Source: Avena insularis
Taxonomy: Eukaryota > Streptophyta > Magnoliopsida > Poales > Poaceae
Assembly (NCBI GenBank): GCA_023614405.1
Contig: CM042694.1
Location: forward strand, 112,528,685 to 112,592,684
DNA: 64,000 bases
Direction of reading: 5' to 3'
Below the pieces are notes generated by a model, which was not told the origin of the DNA, made no database searches, and saw only the letters and a list, made by a program, of their open reading frames with translations. The position numbers were made by a program, and so were the translations under genes. Shown one piece after another: positions 20,926 through 30,045 of the stretch (positions are counted from its first letter, which is position 1; the number at the start of each line of letters is the position of its first letter).

Positions 20926-21727
20926 ACTCTACTCCAACACCTACTCACCTCTGACACCATGCCAGGACTTAGCAAGTTCAGTGCTTTATTATAGTCTGCT
21001 CTCCCTGGTCGTTGTAACTTTAATGGTTTATATAAGTGGGCTTGTAAAACTTAAGTTGACATCCCCAGCGTACTGATGTTACTGTTCTGCCAATGGGGCC
21101 TTATTAGTAGTTTAATTTATAAGGCCAGACGGCGGACACTTAGTGCCTTTAATCTAAAAAAAGTACAGAGAATCCAACTATAGGAAACCATGACGCAAAT
21201 CACGGGAAAAAAAAACCTTCATGAACAACGGCTGGAGGGGCTCTACGCTATCGGCATGGCACGATTCTATCGCGTTGGGGTGTTTGCTGCTGGTTCTCTT
21301 TAACTTTGCATTTTCCTAAAGCTGGAGCAATATAGGACGAACAGGAACAGGTGCTAGCATTGCGATGCAGACTGGGATAGGATAGGATTCAAAGCATGTT
21401 CGATAACTACACCTGGAGTCTCTACTCCGACACCTACTTGCCTCCAGCACCATGCCAAGACTTAGCAAGCTTATTGTTTTATTTTGCTCTGCTTCACTCT
21501 GCTCTCGCTGGGCTAGTTAAACTTAAGCTGGCATCCTAGCGTACTGCTGTTACAGTGTTCGGCCAATGGGGCTTTATTATCAATTTAATTTATAAGGCCG
21601 GACACTTAGTGCCTTTAATCTAAAAAAAAGTACAGAAAAATACATAGACAATCCAACTATAGGAAACCTTCACGAACAACGGCTGGAGGGGTTCTACGCT
21701 ATGGGAATGGCATGATTCTACCGCGTT
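20926..21727. repeat. Tandem segmental duplication (~310-350 bp copies, ~491-bp offset)
   Basis: The block from CTCTACTCC(A/G)ACACCTAC through AATTTATAAGGCC, ACACTTAGTGCCTTTAATCT and GAACAACGGCTGGAGGGG occurs at 20926-21275 and again at 21417-21727, with about 10-15% divergence and small indels. The second copy runs into the intron of the BLOC-1-like exon, so the duplication probably includes that gene's downstream sequence. Confidence 0.85.
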
Positions 21728-21826
21728 GGCCAGCCCAATCAGCACCAGACAATTGGGCGTGCGCATCTCAGAATCAAATCGCTTTCTTCCAAGTTCAATC
21801 GTGCATCTAATTGTGGTTCGACTGAC

Positions 21827-21934
21827 CTGGAGCTCGCCGAGGACCATAAGGGAGACGTTGGTGAAGAGCTCGGCCAGCGAATCCGCGAGCTCGTCCCTCT
21901 TCCCGGCCGCCGCCTCCTTCGCCGTGGTCGACAT
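21827..21934 (-). pseudogene. Orphan first exon resembling BLOC-1 subunit 2 (BLOS2)
   Basis: The ATG at 21934 starts 36 codons that include DELADSLAELFTNVSLMV and end GELQ at a perfect donor, CAG|GTCAGT (21827/21826). This matches the start of plant BLOC1S2-like proteins, small coiled-coil subunits of the endosomal BLOC-1 complex. In those proteins the next exon continues with a TNxxLxLLEKMNLR-type helix. No such exon is visible downstream on this strand before the DUF4220 gene, which lies only about 1.9 kb away. It is therefore probably a gene fragment, unless an intron exceeds the available space. The family call is made from a short match. Confidence 0.5.
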
Positions 21935-22289
21935 CGCCGGCACTTCCACCCGGAGCCGGAGAGGAACCCGCGGTGGGCTTCTGTTTGGACTTTGAAACAA
22001 TTGAAGCCTGCGCCTTCCTGGGCCACATGATGGGACCCAGCTTCAGAAGACCAGCTGCGCTTTCCTGGGCCGCACGATGGGACAGAGTATTTAGACAAAG
22101 CCAAATCACACATTTTCGGATGGAGAGAGTAGTTTTGATTGAGTATTAAACTTAAATAATTTGTTTTAGCAAGTTCAACAATAATAAGGGAACCCCTAGA
22201 AATTGGAAGCCGATATTTGCTTCCCATCAGACCCTCTAGTGCCGTAGGATCCCTACCGTAGTCGTCGGCGATGAGAAACACTTAAGATC

Positions 22290-23100
22290 CTCGCATGCCT
22301 GTCTGACATGTGCACATACGACACGGTGGCTCAGCACCAAGCCACCGCAAGAGCAAGCCGAGACAGCGTTTCAAGGGGCACTGCATGTTGTATCCTGACT
22401 ACTTCACCGATGATCCGTTGCACGTCGAGACGGTATTTTGGCACTGCTTCAGGATGGGCCGAAAGCTCTCCATCAGGAGTTTGACACCTAATTCAAATGC
22501 AAGAAGGACTGCACCAATACGGTAGGATTTTCCTCAATCCGAAGGTGCGCGGCTGCTTTGAGGATGTCGAGGTACAAGCTTGTAGGAAACTAGCAGCAAG
22601 GATGTCGAACAAGCATTTGGTGTGCTCCAAACCCGGTTTGTTGTTGTCTGCAGTGGCGGAGCCAGCCAGCTGAAGGAGCCTGGGCAAGAACTGTTGTCTG
22701 TGACATTAGCTCAGGTTTGCCTCAGTAAATTTAGTTGCTAATCACTAAGTTACATAGTTAATTAGTGGAGATTGGCCGGAACAGCCGAGGCGGTTGCCGG
22801 TCATGCCACAGCTCATCGGGTTGTCTGGTATCCCGCTCTGACCTGGTTGAAATATCAGATGTGGGAGGTGATGAATTCTTGTTTAATCTTGCACAACATG
22901 ATCATTGAGAGTGAGAAGGAGGAGCTGGTGATTGATATTGAACCATATTTCACTCGGGGTGCTCTTGCAGTTGTTGATCATGAGGTACCGGCATCATGGG
23001 ATACCTTTCTCACCATGCGTTAGGAGATCCGAGACCTACATATGCATCAAGAATTGCAGCGGGATCTGGTGGAGCACCTGTGGAGGCACACAACACCTAG
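22290..23100 (+). pseudogene. Decayed PIF/Harbinger DDE transposase
   Basis: Collinear pieces in different frames follow the HARBI1-type nuclease: YPDYFTDDPLHVETVFWHCF with FRMGRKL, then FKCKKDCT, then KDVEQAFGVLQTRFVVV, then a frame with MWEVMNSCLILHNMIIESEK, and finally the C-terminal EIRDLHMHQELQRDLVEHLW. The catalytic core between the second and third pieces is largely gone. Several stops and frameshifts separate the parts. No TIRs could be paired with it. Harbinger transposases cut and paste DNA with an ORF1 Myb-like partner; this copy cannot. Confidence 0.8.
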
Positions 23101-23164
23101 TTTGATGTGTTTTTAGTTTGTGTTTCAAAACTTGTTAAATATCAGATGTGGGAGGTGATGAATT
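22849..23164. repeat. Short direct repeat bracketing the Harbinger 3' end
   Basis: AAATATCAGATGTGGGAGGT and the following GATGAATT occur at about 22850 (inside the transposase frame) and again at about 23137, just beyond its C-terminal end. This suggests a local duplication. Confidence 0.7.
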
Positions 23165-24081
23165 TATGCCAAATTTGTGTTGTTTTTTCCATCAAAATCG
23201 CCGCCCATGGGGCCAAAACAGGGGCGCGGCTGGGAATTGACGCCCCCACACCAAAACTTTCCCCCTGGCGTCCCCCAAGAGGCCCAATTTATCGTCGAGA
23301 AACAGCTAGGTGGAAAGTGTCAAGTTTTTCAAAAGTTCCCAAGAAAGAGTGGAGAAGTTTCTTGAGATAGTCAATATAAGAAGGACTAAGTTCTAGGTAT
23401 AAAAGTCCATCTATTGATGTCACGTCTCGCTGGAATTCAACCTATTTGATGATTGAAGTTGTTTTGCCTCTTAGAAATGCATTTTCTTCCCTCAAAAACA
23501 AGATAAGGATTACATGTTTTCCCCATCGCTCTCTGAATGAAAAATGGCTGCAGTCGTGTACAAATTGTTGGAAGTCTTCTACACAGCAACAGTATGTTTC
23601 TCAGGCTGGGTATGTTTGGGACAGCTTCACTCCATCAAATTACAGCCGGAGCAGGTGAAGCTATCCCAAACGCCTGAACTCCACCGTCGAAGTGGAGCGG
23701 AGCAGAGAGCCCCGCTAGTGCAATTTACTAGAGCGGAGGAACAGGTGCTTCGGCTGCTCCACTTCATCCCTTGATACCTATCTGCCTCCAAAGTTTAGAT
23801 GAATTTACCCGCCACTGCCACCGCATAACTCACCCTGAACGAAACGTTTTCTTTTCCGATAGCTGCCGATTAGTCTTGAACTCTAGATTGGTTTCTTTCT
23901 CTTGCAACAGCAGGCGAATAGGGTGCGCTGCCGCCTCCATCTCCGCCTCTCCGGCACGACCTCTCCCCTCTAGAGCTAGACCGGCGACCACCGAGTCCCC
24001 TTCCTGTCTCTGAACATCCTCCTTCTCTTCACTCCGGCCAATATCCGTCGCCCTTCGCACCCTGCTTGTAATCGACGAGAA

Positions 24082-24645
24082 GCAGCGGGCGGGGGAGAGG
24101 GCACGCGGTACTCCATGTGCGGCTTCCTACCAAGTGCGCGCGACGGGCCGCGTAGCCTTGCTGACGAGATGGCGTCCGGCGGCCCGATCTTCCTGTTCGA
24201 CCACCTGCCCAGGTGGACAAGGAGCGTGACCACCAAGCTCTGGCTCCCCAAGTTCAAGAATCAAGATGTCCTTCTGCAGCATGAAGAAAGTTCTCCAGAG
24301 CATGGAGCTTCAGACGGCGTTCAGCGGCGATGCCGGTCTGTCTGACATGCTGGAGGACTCAGACGACGTGCGGCTTGGGCTGGAAGATGTGTTTTACAAG
24401 GTGGTTGTCGAAGTGAAGAGGAAGGCACCGAGCCGGCCGCCTCCACGGCCGTCACCATTATCGAAGAGTACGAGGGCGAAGAGCCTGAACGGCCTGCGGA
24501 ATTCGTCGCGGACCATACGTTTCTCCCGTCCCCTGCTTCTCGTCGCTCGACGCACGACCGACGCTCTTGCTGGAACGGAGACTTGTCGTCGTCTCCGTTT
24601 TACTCCAACAAGTACCCGCCGCGTACCCTGACACAAGATTCCTGC
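24082..24645 (+). pseudogene. Serpin pseudogene fragment (C-terminal part)
   Basis: Three frames read consecutively as a plant serpin. The first has YSMCGFLPSARDGPRSLADE through LFDHLPRWTR to LWLPKFK. After a one-base insertion near 24255 comes SMKKVLQSMELQTAFSG with LSDMLEDSD and LEDVFYKVVVEV. After a one-base deletion near 24415 comes the reactive-centre-loop hinge GTEPAASTAVTIIEEYE and FVADHTFL. Serpins are suicide inhibitors that trap proteases by loop insertion. The second frameshift falls immediately before the hinge, so no loop could be made. The N-terminal half of the serpin fold is absent, and sequence after 24520 is unrecognisable. It lies entirely within the TIR element. Confidence 0.85.
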
Positions 24646-24832
24646 CGCAGATCACCGCTGCCCTTTGTAGTTGTCTTCCACGTGCTCGCCTCACGAAGGT
24701 ACTACCATCTGCTTCGCTGCTCCTTTGATATTCATATTTTTATTTTTGCCCTTTTTGCGTTTGGTCAACATGATGACATATGGTACACTGAAATTAACAA
24801 GTATGTCGTATTTTCTGTATAGAAGAAAACTT

Positions 24833-24917
24833 TAGTTTGTCATGTACGTTCAGATAAAAAATAGTTGAGCGACAGTTTGTCATGTACATTCAGATAAAAA
24901 ATAGTTGAGCGACAGTC
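24833..24917. repeat. Tandem duplication, ~42-bp unit
   Basis: The unit from AGTTTGTCATGTAC through TTCAGATAAAAAATAGTTGA to GCGAC is present twice back to back with one substitution. Confidence 0.9.
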
Positions 24918-25220
24918 TTCAATTTTATCCAAATCATCTACAGTACTAGACATGGCACCAATCACGTGTGTAAGTCAATGATGCACCAATATCCTTGTAA
25001 ATGTACGACAAATGTTCGGAATACTACTACCAGATCGATAGAAAAAAGGAAGTAGAAAAGAATAGAGGTACTATAGACTTTTTACAACAATCTCTCACTA
25101 ATCTGGATCTGAAGCTAATTTCCATCCCAAACATATTTTACTACTCCAGAGCAGATTAGGTGGAGTGGAGTTTATGGGTGGAGTGGAGTGGAGTAGAGTG
25201 GAGCCCTCCCAAACACAGCC

Positions 25221-26160
25221 TAAGTATCCAACATCACACCTTTACTTCTACCGGCTATGGAACATTAAGAATATGTTGTAAAAAATAAGAGTCAAGTATG
25301 AATAGACAATTGTTGAATAAAGTTGCATTAAGTCAGGATAAATTGCGCATATGGTAAATCAAACGTAGATCAAGCTTAACCAATATTGTAAAGAGACATA
25401 CATGTCTGCTTGTATTTCCATCGTACTTCATCCGAGGTTCAAGTATGACCTCCTTGAATATCTCTTGGGTGACTTTGGAAATAAATAGGAGGCAACCACG
25501 TAGATGGATGAAGTGAAGACTACCATGGAAGAGGTGTTCAAGGAATACAGTAAAGAGTAATCTGTAACATCCACATAGAGAAAACGATAATCAGGGGGTT
25601 GAAGATGATGATAACCTGCTTGCAAAATGGGGAAAGAAAACAATCGAGAGGAGCTTCCACCCCAACTGTCTGGCGATTGGGAGGGGACCATGGCGGCGGC
25701 TACTGGGAAGGATCCATGGAGTGTGGCGGCACAAAGTGGATCGACGACAGCGAAGTGCCTCTCCTTCCACCAGTGCTAGTCGGAGGTGACCCCAAGGTCA
25801 AGTGAAGTGGCTACTTCGCTCGACGGCGACCTAGACGTGCAGCGCGCGGGCTCGCTGGCCACTATCTCCGACTTCCCAGTGCCCACGGCCTTTGGCAGAG
25901 GCCCTCTCTCCCGTAAGATACTTCTCTCCTCCTATTTTACCTTTCCCCTTCCCTCTTGCCTAAATTCTAGGGTTCTTGGCTCAGTTGTAGATCAGCAGTA
26001 AGGTTCTTGGCTCAGTTGTAGATCAGCAGTAAGGTTCTTGGCTCATTCGATCTGCAAGTAAGTACATGGTAGGTTGATGTCGTGGTGGTGGCACGGCAGA
26101 TGCCATGGATAGGCTAAAGATGGAGCCAATGAGCGCAAGGGGAATCAGGGAGGGATAGCG
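25221..26160. other. Intergenic with weak exon-like stretch
   Basis: No recognised gene. Around 25690-25920 a GC-rich stretch on the plus strand has short open frames and a CCC|GTAAGA donor-like site at 25913. It might be the first exon of a captured or decayed gene, but no family is evident. A 31-bp tandem repeat follows. Confidence 0.35.
25971..26046. repeat. 31-bp tandem repeat, 2.4 copies
   Basis: The unit GGTTCTTGGCTCAGTTGTAG plus ATCAGCAGTAA starts at 25971, 26002 and, partially, 26033. The copies are identical. Confidence 0.92.
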
Positions 26161-26654
26161 TGGTGATTTCACGCACTTGTGTTGTTGTATTTCCTCTATC
26201 AATGGTGATTACAAGTGCTCCACAAGCTGTTCGTGAGAAGGAGACTAGGTCTCTTACCCCCCCCCCACAACTTAGCTCTAGAGTTCTATCTTAGACAGAG
26301 AAAAATGATCGCCCCCTCTCTATGGAGGCCCCGGTGCTCCTTATATAGGGGAGCCTGGGTTACAAAGTTAGGGCACACGTAGCAGTATATTCCCTGAATA
26401 TGCCCCTTGGTTAAAGCTAGATGCTTCTTTATTCACTTTAACGGTTCGTCCGGACTATGGACGTAACCCTCTGCGTAATCCATGTCTTTAAGCGTCACCA
26501 GACATGGGCTATGCCAGCCGACACTGCTCGCGTCATCTTGGTCGCCCTTGCCCCGCTGGTCCTTCCCTCTGCTTGCTTCGATCACGCTACAACTAGCAAA
26601 GGCCACCTTTTGACCAACGGGAGATTCGTTCCTTCTCTTGGAAGCCAAGTTAAA
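26161..26654 (-). other. LTR-like fragment of an unassigned retroelement
   Basis: Read on the minus strand it contains a TATA-like CCCTATATAAGGAGC (about 26335-26350), followed by a leader-like stretch ending TGAAATCACCA (26161). This resembles the U3-R-U5 order of an LTR. Its upper end abuts the copia LTR at 26655. No second copy is in the window to prove it. Confidence 0.3.
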
Positions 26655-27946
26655 TGGATCGTATGGGCACCTAGAGGGGGTGAATAGGTGCTACTTCAAA
26701 TTTTAATGCTTTTTCAATTTTAGGCTTGACACAAAAGGTAAATTTTCTAGATAGCTATTATATAGAATTTCCCTATATGCAAACATAACTACTAGCGAGT
26801 AAAGGCGAGTGAGATAGAGGAACGAGTAAACCATAGTGGAGCACGCGGAGACACATGATTTGTTTTAACGCAGTTCCTTCCTTGTTAAGGGAAGTACATC
26901 TGCGTTGGAGGGGTGGGCGGTACTAAGACCACCACACCACAATAGGCCTCACCCTGTTCTCCGATGGATCCCGCCACCAAAGGCCTGATCCACCTTTCCA
27001 CTATAGGAACCCTTCGAGGCGGGAACCGGCGCCTTTACACAACTAGCAGGGCACAACTCCACAACCAAATTGGAGGCTCCCGTAATGACAACAAGCTGCC
27101 ACAAGAACAAGTTATCAATAACAAAACACAAGATCTAGATATTAACGAGAATAATAGATCGGGGATTTCTCCAAGTGAATGGAGAGGAGTTGATGCGCTT
27201 GATTCGTGATGACGATGTAGGTTGTATCCTCCTTCAATTCCCCCAAAGATCGAAGCCTTCGGGTGGTTGAAGTGGGAGATTTAGAGAGGGAGCACTTGTA
27301 ACAGGTCTGGCCTTTTTCGAATGAATCAAGAGTTCTGACCGAAGGGGATGAAGGGGCTTTTATACCCCCTGTTCCAACTGAGTCGTTGGAGCCTTTGGGG
27401 GCCGGATTATTCGGCCCAAGTGAGGGCCGGATTATCTGGCATGGGGAAAACTCCGCTCCAGACTCGGATTATCCGGCAAATAATCTGCCCCCACTCAGAG
27501 CGACGCGCCGAGCCGGCCCTTGCTTGTCTCCTAGGGGCTGGATTATCCGGCCCAAGGTGAGGGCCGGATTATCCCAGTGGGAGAAGAAAGTCCACCCCTT
27601 TTTGGAATTTCCGGGGGAATATCCGCCCCTAGTCAGAGCATCGCGCCTTGCCTGTCCTTGATCGTCTCCTGGGGGCCGGATTATCCAGCTCAAGACGTGG
27701 GCCGGATTATCCGGTTAGGGGAAGAAAATCCGCCCCTTTTTGGAATTTCCGGGGGAAAATCCGCCCCCAGTTAGAGCGACGCGCCATGCTTGCCTTTGCC
27801 CAGTGAGCCAGGCCGGATTATCCGGCCCCTTGATAATCCGGCCCCCAAACACAATAACTTTTCCTGCACACTTAGCACACATGAGAAAACTCCACGGTAT
27901 TGTTATCTAACACGCAAAACACAGGGAACCATGAAATGTTCTTTCA
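26655..27946 (-). repeat. 3' LTR of the SIRE/Maximus-like copia element (1292 bp)
   Basis: It is bounded by TG...CA on the minus strand, starting TGAAAGAACATTTCATGG just after the polypurine tract and ending CCCATACGATCCA. The near-terminal ACCCCCTCTAGGTG motif is typical of this lineage. The LTR carries a tandem array of GGCCGGATTATCCGGCC-containing units. Confidence 0.75.
27390..27830. repeat. ~137-bp tandem units with GGCCGGATTATCCGGCC palindromes in the LTR
   Basis: The palindrome GGCCGGATTATCCGGCC or close variants occurs about nine times. Units start near 27394, 27532, 27668 and 27806 (period 136-138 bp). Two units also share CCTTTTTGGAATTTCCGGGG and TCAGAGC/TTAGAGCGACGCGCC blocks. Confidence 0.85.
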
Positions 27947-27962
27947 ATCTCCCCCTTTTTGG
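27947..27962 (-). promoter_or_regulatory. Polypurine tract of the copia element
   Basis: The complement reads AAAAAGGGGGAGATT immediately before the LTR start. This is the primer for plus-strand DNA synthesis in LTR retrotransposons. Confidence 0.8.
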
Positions 27963-28446
27963 TGTTAGATGACAATACTAGGATTTGCAAGATTATTCTC
28001 AAGGTAACAATATTTTAGTGAATGAAAGAGACTCCCCCTAAATGCGTGCATACTAAAATTTGCATTTGATTACAAATACACACAAGAAGGTACAAGTCTA
28101 TTTCATTAGAACATACGCGAAAAATTCATACCATTGGAGGGGAGATAGATGCATCCTCAAAATATTATAAGAATATCCAATGATATAGATATCCAATATA
28201 GCCAATATGATAGATGACTCCATAAGAATAATCCACAAGATAAATCCAGAGCCACACAAACATAGTCTCATACATCACAACTCACAAATAAAAGTTCGAC
28301 GCTAAATGCGCACAAGCGAGAAAAAAGACCGAAAAGCTAAAGTGCAAATACTTGTGCCCGACCCATGCAAAACCACGAAGACCTAATATAACTACTTCTC
28401 ACACTTTGGCATCGAAACGCCAAAAAGGAAGAAGAGCGATGCTAGC

Positions 28447-30022
28447 TGATGGCCCAAAATATATCGAGCTTGTTGGGGAACCCCAAGAGGAAGGTATGAT
28501 GAGCACAGCAGCAAGTTTTCCCTCAGTATGAAACCAAGGTTATCAATCCAGTAGGAGCAAGGAAACACCCCAAAGGTGTTGCTAGCTGAGCCTTGGAAAA
28601 GCGCACTACCGGTGCTAGTAGCAACGTGGAGACCTGCACAACACAACCACAGAACTTTGCCCCCAACTTGCGATGAGGTTGTCAATCTCACCGGTTTTGC
28701 TAAAAACAAAGGATTAAACGTATCGAATGGAAGGAAGTAATAGTTTGCAGAAAGTAAACACAAAGCAGTAAACAATTTGATTGTAGATTGAATGTAAAAG
28801 AAAGGACCGGGGTTTATAGTTCACTAGAGGTGGCTCTCCTTAAGATAGATAACATGCTAACTTGGTCAAACTTTACATAGTTTGACTTTAAAAAAATATT
28901 ATATGCCTTAAGCCTTGGGATGGAGGTAGTACTACTCATCTTGACTCCTTTGAGATTCAATTGGGCATTACAACATTATACATAGACCGCCATCCAACTG
29001 CATCTATGACTAATAACCCACCTTCAGGTTATCATCCGAACCCCCTCCAGTATTAAGTTGCAAGCAACAGATTATTGCATTACGAATTGCGTGTAAAGTA
29101 AACAATACGATTGTTATATGAACAAAGGATTGTTGTTTTCTCCCTAGTAGCAACATCACATCTAGTACCTTAGAGATTTCTGTCAATTCCCCAGATTACC
29201 AGAGGCATGAACCCACTATCGAGCATAAGTACTAACTCTTGGAGTTGCTAGCATCTACTTGGCCAAGCTAGCTACTAACAATGTAAAGTATGTAAGATCA
29301 CAAATAACAAAGACATGATAGAATCAATAATCAATCTGAAATAGCATCACAATATCCATCGGATCCCCGCAAACACAACATGCAGAATTACAAATAGATG
29401 ATCTTGATCATGAACGAAGCTCACAAGATCTAGACATGAAAGCACAAAGGAGGAGAACTAGCCATCTAGCTACTACATGGACCCGTAGTCTAGAGATGAA
29501 CTACGCACGCATCACATCGGAGGCTTGCATGATGATGAAGAAGGCCTCCAGGGTGAATTCCCCTCTCCGTGGTCGGGAAGAGCAGATCCCTCCCGATCTA
29601 GGGATGGAGACGATTGACTACAAACTCTTCGTGGATTTTGATTAGGTACTTAGGGTTTCAGTATAGGCGGAAGGAGGCCGAGGGGTGCACAGGCGGCCAT
29701 ACCACCCCAGGCGGGCTGGCCAGGCTGCCGGCAGGTGGTGTGGCCGGGCCCCAAACCCCTCTCCATCTCGTATTCTGGCTCCAGGTGTCCCCCGGTAAAA
29801 TAATGACTTTGGCTTTTGTCCCTTCCAATTCCGAGAATATTCATTTTCTGACTTCCTGGAACCAAAAACAGCAGAAAACAGGCAGCTGGCACTGTGGCTC
29901 TTGTTAATAGGTTAGTCCAAGAAATCATATGAAAAGTACTCCAAAGTGTGGACAAAACACAAGAAAGTAGATAAAACCAAGCATGGAACATCAAAAATTA
30001 TAGATACATTTGCAATGTATCA
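28447..30022 (-). repeat. 3' LTR of the gypsy element
   Basis: It is bounded by TG...CA and is highly similar to the 33881-35476 LTR, except for a replaced segment (28859-28930) and scattered substitutions. Some are C/T differences compatible with cytosine deamination. Confidence 0.9.
28859..28930. mobile_element. Stowaway-like MITE piece replacing LTR sequence
   Basis: Between the shared flanks ACATGCT and CTACTCATC, this LTR has GGTCAAACTTTACATAGTTT and TTGGGATGGAGGTAGTA. The two other LTR copies in the window instead have about 60 bp beginning GGGTGAACAAATTACAGC. CCTCCATCCCAAGG-type ends and a TTTGACTT core are typical of grass Stowaway (Tc1/Mariner) MITEs. The local LTR sequence was lost, so this is a replacement and not a clean insertion. 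Confidence 0.6.
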
Positions 30023-30045
30023 ACATCCCCAAGCTTAACTCCTGC
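30023..30045 (-). promoter_or_regulatory. Polypurine tract of the gypsy element
   Basis: The complement contains GTTAAGCTTGGGGATGT directly before the LTR start TGATACATT. Confidence 0.8.

Larger units (their letters stand above)
23604..25220. mobile_element. TIR element (~1.6 kb) carrying a serpin gene fragment
   Basis: The left end GGCTGGGTATGTTTGGGA and the complement of the right end, GGCTGTGTTTGGGAGGGC, are similar inverted termini. Both are followed inward by CACTCC/GGAGTGGAG-rich sequence in inverted arrangement. GGNCTGTTTGG-type ends resemble Tourist/Harbinger or hAT elements. The flanking triplets are TCA (left) and TAA (right), so no clean TSD supports one superfamily. The centre carries coding-like GC-rich DNA with a degenerate serpin, so this looks like a transduplicating (Pack-type) element. 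Confidence 0.5.

Noticed and set aside
21739..22281. 180-codon minus-strand open frame across the BLOC1S2-like exon
   Set aside because: It is in a different frame from the recognised exon and has no conserved residues; a shadow frame.
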